Shown here: in pieces, positions 33,054 through 44,264 of the stretch | How the letters are laid out: each line of letters begins with the position of its first letter | Numbering within the stretch: position 1 is the stretch's first letter | NCBI GenBank assembly: GCA_027924585.1 | Contig: BSBM01000068.1 | Location: forward strand, 9,503,001 to 9,567,000 | Reading direction: 5' to 3' | Length of the DNA: 64,000 bases | Origin: Larix kaempferi | Taxonomy: Eukaryota > Streptophyta > Pinopsida > Pinales > Pinaceae | Program-made: the position numbers and the translations under genes | Notes under the pieces: model-generated | The model's input: only the letters and a program-made list of their open reading frames with translations | The model's database searches: none | What the model was told of the DNA's origin: nothing

Positions 33054-35826
33054 GATTCCTCCTAATGTATGAGGTCAGAGGAAAACAATGGCCGAAATAC
33101 TTTATAAATAATAAAGGGTTGAGTCATGGATTCGGAGAAGCCATAGAAACCAAGAATCGTAGACTCAAATGAAGTACCTGAAATAAAGCAAAAATGTTAA
33201 ACAAACTCATCCTTGGGATAAATTTCCATGTTCAAGTAGTGGAACATGACCTCTAGGAGGATACAATAATGATCCAATACTGATGCATATATCATGGCCA
33301 CTACAATACAAGCGTGGATCCATGAGAAAATAAGTGTAAACATAGCCAAATAAATACAAAGGTGGATCTATGTAAAAAATGGAGAACATAGCCATAGAGA
33401 ACAAACTGGATCTATGTCTCATCAAGAGGAAAAAAAGAGTGTGGCTCAGTCTTGCGCAACTTGGGCTATAGCAAACTATGACAAATCCTGCATTCAGCCC
33501 AAGGTATTCAATCCAAACCGTCTCAAGGTACGAATCCTAACCATGCGAATAAATGAGTTGATGTCGAACATTGAGGACACTGTTTGATTACCGGTCATTG
33601 ATGTGAACCGTTAACAAATGCGAGGGAATCCCACCAATAATGAAAATGGGCCCCAATATACCTAATACATTCTAACAGGTGTGAATAGATGTTCTTGAAG
33701 TCGAACACCTGAAGAATCCATCGAGTAAGGGACATTAATGTATTTCCATAACTCAATGACGAGGGAAATTGCCACCGATGACTGCAATCCCAAAGTTACT
33801 ACCGAAAACTCTAGACTTCATTCCCATAGCAAGATGATTTGACGTCGATGGGAAGAAATCCGTCGGAAGGGAGGCCTTAAGGAATCCTCCAGCATCCAAC
33901 GCAAGGAACAATCAAAGGTTGATATGATCTGGAGTAGAATTGAGTACAAGCTAAAACATATTGATACCAAGGAATGGACGACACATGAGGTCAAGGAAAC
34001 TACATAATGACCGACACAGGTTGCATCCTTGAACAGTGAGCATGGCACAAGAGTGACTTAGGCATATTTGAACACAAAGGGACCATGATATACATCTGCA
34101 ATGTAGAATACATTGAGAGATTCTCCATATGATTGGAAGAGTAACCAATTAGAGGAGTACACAACTCTAGAATCAGGTTTATCCTAAGGCCAAAACTAGA
34201 ACCCAACTTGTTTGGTAGACTCAAAAAAGGTTCTTTGTTCAAGGACATAGTTGAATTGTTTCCATTATATTGAAAGATATTTAACACTCTTCCCTTCCCT
34301 TTCTCTTTTTAGGTACCTTTTTCATTTTTTAACGAGCTTGAGAAAGAACTAAAGCATGCTCAACAAGGGTCCAACCATGTGTAATTTTATGATTCCATGG
34401 AAAGGAAACTCAAGACTTTCTTCTTTGTTTTACAAGTTTGAAGAAACGATAGACTACTACTCAATAAGATATTGATCCATGGATTTTCATATCGAGCCCA
34501 GATCTGTTCTTGCTCGTCGGTGTTTTCATATTTAAAGAGTCTGAAAAACTTAAACAAGAACTCTATATAGCTTCTCGTGGATTTTACATCGACCCCGAGT
34601 TGGTAGATGCTCATTGGGGTTTTCATATTTTGAGAGTCTGAAAATCCTAAAGAATACTCCAAAGGGTCCTTTTTCGTAAAGTTAGTCTCCTCACCCGAAA
34701 AAGGGTAAAACAATGCAAGACAGAACTCTTCTAGCTAAGTATGACTAGAGTTTTCCTTTTTTGTAAATAATCCACAAAGGTCTGGAAAAGGGGTAAACTT
34801 ATACCTACGTGGATGTCCCTTTAATTCCTTTAGCAAGTTTGAAGTGAACAACTGTACTCGGCAATCTTGTTAATTTTAAGGATTCTAACAAGAGCTTAGA
34901 GAAAACTCCATAAAAATATTTTTTGTAAAAGTTTTAATGAGCCCAAAAAAGTAAACTCGTGACCTCCTTACTGTTTTTAACGAGCTCAAAGGAGAGATGG
35001 AAGAATTCTCATAGCCTCCTTATTCTTTAAATGAGGTTGAAGAAAAATGTGGAAGAATGCTCGTAATGGGAGGAGACAAGTGTCAGGGACATGCGAGACT
35101 AGTTCCAAGCGCATGGAACAAAGCTATGCATAATGCAAGGAACATGAGCAATATAAGGACACTTGGGGTGTGTCTCCTCCGGGTAAGGGATTTGAAATCA
35201 CAAAGGCAAAGTGATACATAGATTAACAAAAATGAGATCATAGATGGAGGCTTATATAAGGAGCTAAAAGCGTGGAAGCCGGCATCACACTCATTAGCGC
35301 AAGCAGGATCAAAATAAATGCACATGCAACTTAAAGATAAAAATGGGAGCCTTATCAGGGATGGACAGAAATATATGAGGCTTCTTCTCAAAGTCACGGT
35401 AAATCTAAAAAGGCTCCCGAGCCTATGAGAAAAACTCATCATGGGCACCAAAATGGCATAAGGGTGCTGACTAGGGTGACCCATGTTAGGTAGGCTCTGC
35501 TTTCGTACAGGTGCACAATGCATATAAAGATAGTTAACACACTAATATCCAAAAGGTTCGACCCTATGGAAAATTCGGATGGAAAAAGGTTCAAATGCAT
35601 CAGAACAGCAGGGAAACCTAAACCTATATGCAAGGTTCTAAATATGCAAGGTTCCGAAAAAAGTGTTGAAAAGGACTAGTAAGCAAGTATAAGTCCAGCT
35701 AAGAATCATGTCTCCAAAAAACATTAGTACCAAAATCATATCTAAAACGTATGTAAAGAAATATCTAATACAAGTCACTTTGGTAGAAATACTTTCAACT
35801 TCACTATCATCAACAACGGGCATATT
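33054..35826 (-). other. Non-coding 3' region of the Gypsy-type element
   Basis: This region of 2.8 kb between the protease frame and the 3' LTR would hold integrase and RT in a complete element. On the minus strand I see only short Ser/Phe/Leu-rich frames (for example 35083-35523) without catalytic motifs. Between about 34450 and 34690, two related blocks (tcgagcccagatctg / tcgaccccgagttgg, then ggtgttttcatatt / ggggttttcatatt) form an imperfect duplication. Confidence 0.6.
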
Positions 35827-37556
35827 CTAGGTAGAGTTAATCAATGAAGACTGTATAGTACCCAAGCCTGAGGACTTACGATCAACAAGATCAACTTCAG
35901 GATGAAGATCAAAGTTGAAGTACATGAAGGAATTTGCAGGAAAAAATTCATCATCACGAGAGTTGAAAATTCTAGAAGAAGAATCAAAATCAGCAGGAAT
36001 GCCAATTTGCGGATCTATAGAAGAGTCCAAAGCCTCAACATTAGGAATATCAGACTTTAAATTCAAACCGGGGTTGGACATAACTGCAAATGGATCAACA
36101 TCCAAATGAATGGAAGATTGCATTATAGACTCTAGGAAAACTTCATCAGAAGGAATTATATCATCCTAGATAGAACACATAACCAAACATTCAGATGGAG
36201 GTATCACCTGGTCAACTGTTGGGACCCAGTCCTGAGAAGGTAAGCATGAATTCAGAGGCTTCTTCTAAGTAGAAATTGGACTCAAGGAACAATATGCCAC
36301 ATAATTTTATTGTGACATGGTAGTTCCTACTGACGAGGGATATATTTGGTCTATAGTTGGGTAATAAGAGGGATCAACAAATGCAAGCTGATTAATGGTG
36401 ACAATGCTTTCATTGTGAGGAAAATGCATCACATGAAAGAGAGTAGACACCACAGCATCCATAGCATATGCGTAATCATGATCGAGGATCATATCAAATT
36501 CCATAAGGTCCTTTAAAACCATAAAATCAACTAAGATTTTTTTTCCACCCAAAGTAATAGGTACGTGGGGGAGGAATCCCACCGGTTCACTAAGTCTTCT
36601 ATCAAAGGTCAACGGCCAATTAACATCTAGAACAAGGTTAGGGAAACCTAAATCTCTCCAAGCATAAGGGGATAAGATACTAACAGAGGCTCCTTAATCT
36701 ACAATACATCGATGAACCACATGGTTTTTGATATCAACCTCTATCTGGAAAGGTGTAGACGGAGGAAGATAGGGCCGAGATAGACTATTCCAATCAAAGG
36801 AAATGATCCTAGAGCTTGGTAGGGGTTCACTAAGCATAGATTAAGTGCCCCCTTTTTTATAAACATCCAAACTAGAAATGTAGAAGACTTCAAGGGTAGG
36901 TGCATCAGTGTCCGAAGGACTGATGGGATTAGTCGAAGATTGTATTGATTCGATCACTTCACTCTCTGAAGGAAGAGTGGGGTTGACCAAAGACTGTTTT
37001 GGTTCAACCACTTTATCAACCAAAGGTTGACCAAGTTGTTGGGAATTTATAGACAATTGAGGAGCATAGGATCCTTCAGACATGGACCACACTCTCTACA
37101 CCTCTGGAATAGCAGGGCACAAGTGAGTAAGGTGGTCTCCCTTACAAATTTTACAAGAAGAACTTTGGCTTGCATCCTATACGCTTAGAATCCTTTACAA
37201 CAACATTACTCTCAACATGACTAGCATTGGCTGACAAATTCCCCCCAACATGACATGCAGTGGCTGGTTTCTCAGAAGAAGAAGACGTTTGAACTAGGGA
37301 CCACACTTTTTTCACTTCTGGAAGTACATGGCACAAATAGGTCAGGTGGTCTCCCTCGAAAAACTTACAAGGGAACTTGAGCTTCTGTTTATTAGGTTTG
37401 TCGACAATATCAACTTTCCCAGCATGACCTGCAGTGGTTGATTTAGTGTCTCTAGTATGACTCACAATAACTGGTGACTTGTCATTAATATGACCAACAG
37501 TGATCAATGGCGTGTCCTTGTTTTTAAAAAATCTACTCAAGCGGACGCAAGCATGA
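35827..37556 (-). pseudogene. Gypsy-type Gag tail and aspartic protease remnant
   Basis: Reading leftward on the minus strand, 37540-37151 gives a Gag tail with His/Thr repeats (TVGH, SHTRDT, TAGHAG) and a knuckle-like CKFFEGDHLTYLCH, where Phe replaces the second Cys. 37092-36841 is a Ser/Pro-rich linker. Near 36700 the protease entry reads HRCIVD, stop, GASVSIL, so the D-x-G-A active site is broken by a nonsense codon. 36612-36307 gives the protease body PVGFLPHVPITLGGKKILVD and MILDHDYAYAMDAVVSTLF. 36123-35827 gives an acidic tail (LDSSIDPQIGIPADFDSSSR). No RT follows. Several stops; inactive. Confidence 0.8.
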
Positions 37557-38498
37557 TCTCCCTAGTCTAGGTGGATCTAGAACAAATAGAGACTGAATAT
37601 AAAACTACTTTCCTAGATCAATTAGAGATCAAGGTAAATAGATGCCTTACCTTTAGATTCGTGAATCCTTCTCCTCTTTGTTGCTCCAAGCTTCGTGGTC
37701 ATCATATCCATAACTGCAAAACCTATCAAAGCACATAGAGACAAACGAGCAGTAAAAGCACATCTAAACACTAACTGATCTAAGCAAATAGTTAAGAAAG
37801 TGAGCTCTAAATATCATTAACACAAAGGCATTTATGGAAAGAGATTATAATACTGTAAATAAGTGAGAAATACATAGAAGAGTGATGATTACAACCCAAG
37901 CCTTAACGCTACAATCGTCCTCCAACAAGCCAATCCAATGCCTCCAAAGGAAATGTATGCATCCCAAGAGATGGATAGGGATCACCTAGGTTAATTCCAC
38001 CAGCATGTAAGTGCTATAGACTTCCTCCCTTTCCATGGAGAGAGGGGTTTCATTTATACGGATAAAGGGATAGAGTAGGTTGAGGATTAAAGGGAGAGGG
38101 TTAAGGGATCCTCCCATTAGGTTAGAGGATCGAATTCCAGCTCACCTAGAATTTAGGGATGACCCTCCACCTCACCTAGCTTCGAGAAGGGCCTCGAAGC
38201 TTCCATTTATCCACCATAACCAACCTTGGCACACCCTGGATGAAGGCAAAGTGCGCCAAAGGAGGGCTGGAGCAGGTTGAAAGAAGGCTAAGTTAGTCGG
38301 TGGCTCACCCTGTCAAGGTTAGACCTGCACCACCTAGGGTCTGGCGCTCCCTGACTGGAGGTAAAGTGTGATATCCTACTTAAAGGAGGTAGAAAGGTAG
38401 GGACAATGTCATACTCAATGTACTTTAGCTAAGGGAACTTTAGGGATTCATGCACAGAGTTGACCCATGGCTCATGATGACGAGATTTTGGTGTAACA
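37557..38498 (-). repeat. Candidate solo LTR inside gag of the Gypsy-type element
   Basis: The gag frame stops abruptly at about 37557 (GDHACVRLSRFF just inside) and gag-type repeats resume at 38499-38729. The sequence between ends in gtgtaaca, which reads TGTTACAC on the minus strand as an LTR start. It holds a minus-strand TATA-like TATAAATGAAACC near 38046-38059. No clear target duplication or second copy was found, so the call is tentative. The plus ORF at 38080-38280 is not supported. Confidence 0.4.
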
Positions 38499-38729
38499 GT
38501 CCTCAACATGACCAACAGTGGTTGAAGACATACTTTCAATATGATTTGTAGTGACTGAAAGTTTACTCCTAGCATGAACTCCAGAGGCTGGGTAGGTGCC
38601 CCCAGCATGACCTCCAGAGGCTGGTTGCATAGGTTCAGTATGATTTACAGTGACTGAATGAGTCCCCCCAACATGACCTCTAGAGGTTGGGTGGGTGCCC
38701 CCAGCATGACTTCCAGAGGCTAGGTGGGC
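38499..38729 (-). pseudogene. Gag repeat segment (SGGHAGGT-type) of the Gypsy-type element
   Basis: Minus-strand repeats encode ASGGHAGGT, SVTVNHTE, TSRGHVGGT and STTVGHVED. These match the style of the TVGH/TAGHAG repeats at 37400-37540, so this is the upstream part of the same Gag. In DNA, the block ccccagcatgacctccagagg repeats with a period of about 42 or 84 bp. Confidence 0.65.
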
Positions 38730-39113
38730 TATGAGGAACCTGCAACAATTAATTAATGAAAATACACAAGATAGCAGAAATAACAGAACTCAAAATCACT
38801 TTATTGATCGCAGGCCACTTCGATGTGAAAACCTCCTTTGAGCAAGCTCAATACAAATAAATTCACAGTACCTTCATTGGCCTCAACACACACTTATATA
38901 CTAAGTCTATTCCCAATACTATGGGTCAATACCATGGGACATATAATACTATGGGATGACTTACAAAGCATATGCGTCCAATACTATGGGTCAATACGAT
39001 GGGTTAATACAAACTATGGATCAACAAATACTATGGGATGACTTACAAAGCATATGCGTCCAAAAAAAATATACTGGCAAAGTAAAGAAAAGGGCTGACG
39101 CGGGTTCCTAACA
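38730..39113 (-). repeat. Solo LTR related to the LTR at 1-200
   Basis: On the minus strand it starts TGTTAGGAACC (39113 downward) and ends GGTTCCTCA, followed by TA. The 5-mer tgggc occurs on both sides (38725-38729 and 39114-39118), which fits a target duplication. It shares long blocks with 1-200 in inverted orientation, including gacttagtatataagtgtgt and tattgagcttgctcaaagga. An internal duplication of acttacaaagcatatgcgtc and atactatgggtcaata also exists. No internal element sequence remains, so it is a solo LTR. Confidence 0.8.
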
Positions 39114-39118
39114 TGGGC

Positions 39119-39299
39119 ACCCCCTTACTTTGGCATCTTCTCCCTATTCGTCCTCTGTCTATTCCTTTTAGACTACTGGTCACTAGTATTACTACTTTCA
39201 CCACATGAGGTATAAGGAGGAGGAGAAGATGTTATTGGAAAAGAAGGCATAGGGTTCGTTGGTTTGTTCTGGGCCCTAATCATCCCAGACTTCCCAGAG
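39119..39299 (-). pseudogene. N-terminal gag and leader of the Gypsy-type element
   Basis: The minus strand next to the 5' LTR reads KSGMIRAQNKPTNPMPSF, then SNTSDQ, stop, SKRNRQRTNREKMPK. This looks like a Ser-rich and then basic Gag N-terminus with one nonsense codon. The tRNA primer site cannot be named with confidence: the bases after the LTR are ctcTGGGAAGTCTGGG, not initiator-Met. Confidence 0.5.
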
Positions 39300-40275
39300 T
39301 GTTGTTAGGAAAATTGTCCTATAGCAAGGGAGATACTACCAACGTACAGGGGTAAAACATAGACATATACATTTCTGCAAACATTATTATTAAGCAAAAG
39401 GATTAGGGTTTAGGAGAATATGCACCTTATTCCAAAGGTCAATCCAAGATTTCTCCTCTTGTTCTCCAATGCAACAACCTGCAAAACAATCACAAGACCT
39501 TCTTCAAACCAATTCAACTACAAATAAAAGATTGGTATTCATTAGACAATGTAACATCAAATTGTAACAAGATTTGCAATAAACATCAACAAATCTATTT
39601 GGAAAGGGAATAATGTCCAATATTTAGTGATAAATGAATCAAGTACATCAAATCATACCTTCCTTCAAGCATGTCACTTCACGAAAACAATATTAAAGGT
39701 CTCCTGCTCCTCTTCTCCAAGGATCCCAACCTCTAATAAGATGTGCTAGGGTTTACTAGAAACTAGGGCACAAATGAGGGGGATGTGAGCCTCAATTCCC
39801 TTGATTCCCTTTTTCACATGTCTCTCCCCTTGTATTTATGGCAAGGCTAGGAGGGTAGGTTCGAAAGGCAGTTGGCTTGGGAAGTTAAGGTAGTTTGAAT
39901 AACTACCCTAACTAATCCCAATTCGAGTTTTTTATATATTTTTTCAAGATTTCTTAAGATACCTGTGACTATAGCATAGGACAACCCGCGGGTGACTCGC
40001 GACTATCCTAACTTGCAACTAGCGGGTGCAACTTTCCAAAAGATACCCACAAGTTGTCGGTGTAGACACCCGCGGCTAACCCGCGTGTTGGAAAGCATAA
40101 GAGTCACAGTTATGCGCTAAAATAGGCAGAAAAAATATGTTTTTGAGGAAAGGACTCCAAGGCTTAACTCCAAGTCATCTAGGGTCAAGTAAGCTCTTCC
40201 ATCCATAGTATCCTTTTGTCTGACCGACAAGGCAATGTGGTCACGAACGGAGAAGTGTTAATTTGATCGATAACA
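39300..40275 (-). repeat. Gypsy-type element 5' LTR
   Basis: This 976-bp LTR is right-hand in the window, 5' for the minus-strand element, and colinear with 32056-33053. It ends TCGATAACA, followed by cggag. Confidence 0.85.
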
Positions 40276-43040
40276 CGGAGCTCAAAAACTTAGCACATAG
40301 GGTTTGGAACTATGTGAACATGGTGTTGCAAATACCAAATTTTGTTGATCTTGTGCATGCAATACCCCTTAACTTTACCCCTTTGCAATGAGAGGAGTCT
40401 ACAAGTGTAATACCCTAGTTTCAACCATGAATTATAATGTGATAAATCATGTATTAGTTTTATGATGTGTTTTATGAGACGGGAGTCAAGCCTTTCATGT
40501 TAATTTATAATGACCCCATGTTGCTTTGTAATTATTCTTAGTGTGGAGCTCAAAGCTAAGGCTAGACTAATTAATGTTTACAAGTCCTAGTGTTAAAAAT
40601 ACATAATATAATATCCACTAAAAAGGTTTATCAAGGAAGCATCAATGGGATTATGATAGTAGAAGAGGGGAAGAAGAAAATGGGTTGTTGGGTGATTTGA
40701 CAATTTCATTGTCCTTTAAAAGTACTATCCTTACTTGCCCATCATTTCTGACAAGTTGTCTCATCAATCTTTGACTTATGTGTATGTGCAAAGTACAAGT
40801 GTCATATCCTTGGGAAAAGAGTAAATCCCATGCAAGAAAAGGTTTCTCACAGTCTCTTCCATCATCATCTATAATTTTATTACTCAACCATTCATTGGCA
40901 TTAGTGGTGTATTTTCCATCATCATCTTTAATTCTATTACTCAACCATTCGTTGGCATCGGGGGTAGACTAGATCCCATGTTATGGGATGTTTTCCCTAG
41001 CTATTATGACCATAATGATTAAAAATAGAAAAAGTTTCCCATGTGCTTATGGTTGGAAGAGCGCATAGAAGTTGGGAGAAGCTTGTTTTCTAAAATGTGA
41101 GTGGAAATGGGATGGTTTGAGAGAGAAAACATGGTTAGAATGTCCATAATAGCTAAAATAAACACCTCAATACCTATAACCATGTCATTGCTTCTCATTT
41201 ACCATTTAAGGATGCCAAGTGTTTTCTATCCCAAGTTATTCCTATAAGGAAACCAATCGTTGGACTCTTTCTAAATGCACTAAAGAGCACTCGAAGGGAA
41301 GAAGTTCCCTAAGGGATTGTTGACTCTTGAGCAATTAAAGGGATGATCATCCTTGTGTTATATAGGGTAGTGTAAGAGAGTGTCACGGGTATTTGATAGT
41401 TGAAAGAGGGCCTAGAGAGCTCTATAGTGAGTGGTTTGGCTTTGTCATGAGATTAATGGTTAGACTGAGTGAGATTAGAGCCTTGCAAAAGCTTCCTTTA
41501 ACTTAGTAGTATCATGGTCTATATTAAGAGTGGAATCGATTTAACTTATTCCCATTTAAAAAACCTTACCCAACTTATTTGTGAACATGGCTTTATTTTT
41601 AAATAAATATTCATATACATATTTGTATTAATTTTTTTTGCTAATAAACTGTTATGTGGTTCCATGACTTTAATAGGTAGTAAATAAATATGGGATATAC
41701 CATCTTGTTTTTAATAAGGACCACTCAAGTTGTTCATGTGTGGCAATCTATATTTGTCCTTAATCATTCATATAAATTATTAAAATCCAATGATAAGATT
41801 TGTCACGATTTAAAACACTTTTATGTGAATGTATTAGGTCTTATGACAATAAGAATGTAATGCTTGGAATCTTTAGCTCTCGACTTGTAGTTATGGATGA
41901 CAACCAGAAGAAATAATATTCATATATTATATGATAAACCTTTTATATATATCACTAATATAGATATATGACACAAGGTACCTTCATGATTTTATTTTAT
42001 TAGAATACCATTGTTTAGGTACATGAAACCTTCTAGAAAACAAAGGCTCGTATTTCTTGTGGCATTCCACTTAAATAAAAGAAATTTATGGAGAGAACGA
42101 TGGGTAGCGAAACCAATATTATATATGAATGAATATGGTAATACGAAAGCTGTGTATCTTTTTCAAATTATAATGTGAATAAAGTAAACTGGTATTTTTG
42201 TATTTTTTAATATTTTCCTCATCTAATTACGTCACATAATCTTACTAAGTCCCTAAATAACTTGTACGGCAAAAGAGTTAGGAAGGATGTCACGCTCAAG
42301 TTAAAGGCTATATAGCCTATATGTCTCGTCATATTATTTATAATTAGCGAGACATAGGCCACACCCAATTAATGTGTAAAATGACATAAAGCCAAAGGAG
42401 CAAGTTACATTAAATTAAGACTATAGTTAAGGCGTCCTTTTGTATCCTAATAAAACATTGAAAAAACGGCCAAATGAGAAGAAAGTGGAGATTATATAAA
42501 TATACGTTTTTTTTACAATGATTTATCATCATTATGTTTGATTGGAAATGGATGTTTGGTTGGAATCCCTATTCATATATTTTGATTTTTAAATACGTCC
42601 CTTCACAGAGCAAAGTTATGTGCTTGTAAAGTAGAGGTGACAGCTTTTAACAAGCGTTTTTTGTGAAGAGACGGTGCTTTCGGAGACAAACCCTACTGTG
42701 TAATTTTTAAAACGAGGTTCATTTTATAAGGCCGAAAACCCTAATCATATAAGGTCGAAAACCCTAGTCATAGCCGACAGCTATGATATTTTCATAACAT
42801 ATAAAAATTAATGAGACGGCTTTTCGAAAAATTATATCTCTTTTATTATATATAATTTATCAGTATTATTATGTATTAAATTTTGTAGGTTACTTTATTA
42901 TATTTCTATTATTTTGTGTAATTTATTATTATAGATTTATTTTAAACTTCGATCTATTAAATATAGAGGGATTCAATTTTTAGAGTGTAAATTTTTATAT
43001 TCATAAGTGTTTAGATATTATCTGAGATCTTGGACATGGG
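40276..43040. other. Intergenic AT-rich DNA, no gene recognised
   Basis: A 62-bp tandem duplication with catcatc, tattactcaaccattc and ttggcat lies at about 40857-40970. At 42719-42860 there is a block with two aaaccctaatca-type telo-box motifs related to the repeats upstream of the DUF761 gene. Otherwise it shows long AT-rich single-copy sequence. The minus ORF at 40651-40944 crosses the duplication and looks accidental. Confidence 0.5.
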
Positions 43041-43440
43041 GATTCATTTCATGGTCGTCCTATCTTGTTATACTCAAATGCATCTTGATTAAAATTCAAA
43101 TAAGTTAAGTTAAGAAAATGTTGTTTATTAAATAGTATTTGTTTTATGTTTATATTAATTAGTTTAATGTTTAACTTTTGTTTAAGAACCAACTATCTCC
43201 ACAAAACTATGTAGTTTTCTACCCAATCAGTTTTTGTTGATAAACTTTTTTGTAATGTATAAGTGGATATCAAGACTTGGGCTGGTATTTTTGGAAACTA
43301 CCAATTTCATGTACTATTTGATTCATATAAAATATCAATAATATGATTTTTTTTAGCTGAAAAAAAATAAAAGTAATTGGCTATCCTATCGTGCTCACCT
43401 ACCACTTTACTCGTAGCTGCGCTAGTTTTATTAAATTTAA
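43041..43440 (+). repeat. Inverted repeat, left arm, flanking the DUF761 gene
   Basis: The bases gattcatttcatgg at 43041 onward, then tagtatttgttttat, tattaattagtttaatgttt and aactatctccacaaaa, pair with the reverse complement of 46760-47032. At about 43212-43375 the left arm holds an extra 165 bp; homology then resumes with attggctatcc, accactttact and ctagtttta. The repeat lies between the telo-box block at 42719 and the gene. Confidence 0.75.
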
Positions 43441-43559
43441 TATATAAAGCAATAACATCTTCCCATAATGGACTGCAAATCATCTAACTCCTCTTCGATA
43501 CAATGAACTAATATAATTTTTAATTAATTTTTGTTTATAACGAGTTATAAGTGAACATT

Positions 43560-43860
43560 AAACACCTAATCATTTTATAAGCTGAAACCCTAAGAAACCC
43601 TAATCAGATTAGTGGAAACCTAATCATGGCCAGCTCCCATGATATTTCTATACCATTTAAAAATTACGGAGACCCACTGTTGTTAGAACAGTTCTATCTC
43701 CATTATCATGTGTAATTTATAAAACGATATACATTTTATATGTTCGAAAACCCTAATCAGCGGCCGCTCCCATGGTTTTCCCCTGTCATTAAAAAATTAC
43801 GAAGACCCACTGTTGTTCGAACAGTTCCATCTCCATTATCACATGCGCATCGTTTTCGAT
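43560..43860 (+). promoter_or_regulatory. Tandem telo-box-bearing upstream repeats of the DUF761 gene
   Basis: Two copies of a 160-bp block begin cattttataagctgaaaccc (43571) and cattttatatgttcgaaaac (43731). They share aaccctaatcag, gctcccatg, aaaaattacg and gacccactgttgtt. A third, diverged copy is at 42719. Each carries aaaccctaa, the plant telo-box found in many promoters. These lie 400-700 bp upstream of the start codon. A promoter role is inferred from position only. Confidence 0.45.
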
Positions 43861-44148
43861 TCTTTTATAATTTGAAGTGGGTCATCTACTTGATGGTACT
43901 CCACGCTCCATCCACCAACCTAACTGGCCCATGACTTGCTTTGCAAGTTTTTCGTCGTCACTCAATCCCCCCTTCCTTCCTGCGCCTTCAAATAGAAACC
44001 GGACAGGCCTCCCAAGGCCTGTCATCGGCTAAGCTCTGCGAGGTTTCATACCTCGCAGACAGGTTTCATACCTCGCAGACATTGAAAGCCTATCTATATC
44101 GTTCAAGGCCACAACAGATTTTCTTCAGATTCCTTCTTTCGAGGATCT

Positions 44149-44226
44149 GTAAGTTTGGTATTGTTGTTTGTAATTGGAATCTATCATTCTTGATTTTGTG
44201 TTTGTTTATATCATCTATATTCTCAG
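44149..44226 (+). other. Probable 5'UTR intron of the DUF761 gene
   Basis: A strong donor ctgtaagttt (GT at 44149) and an acceptor atctatattctcag (AG at 44226), preceded by a T-rich run, bound a 78-base intron ending 38 bases before the ATG. A perfect 20-bp direct duplication (aggtttcatacctcgcagac) lies in the presumed leader at 44041-44080. cDNA would confirm both. Confidence 0.5.
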
Positions 44227-44264
44227 TGGTTAACTTGGATCAGAAGACAAAAAGCCCAAAAAAA

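Larger units (their letters stand above)
32056..40275 (-). mobile_element. Gypsy-type LTR element with Gag and protease but no RT
   Basis: LTRs at 32056-33053 (998 bp) and 39300-40275 (976 bp) share nearly all their sequence, starting TGTTGTTAGG and ending GATAACA (GATAATA in the left copy). Flanking 5-mers cagag and cggag (one mismatch) suggest an old target duplication. Minus-strand coding remains are a Gag tail with zinc-knuckle-like block and an aspartic protease, with no integrase, RT or RNase H between protease and the 3' LTR. One solo LTR (38730-39113), and probably a second, interrupt the gag region. The family is a non-autonomous Gypsy derivative by inference. Confidence 0.8.

Noticed and set aside
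35083-35523. 146-codon Leu/Ser-rich minus-strand ORF, considered as a membrane protein
   Set aside because: It lies in the non-coding 3' region of the Gypsy-type element, shows no conserved motif, and its start is not an evident ATG context.
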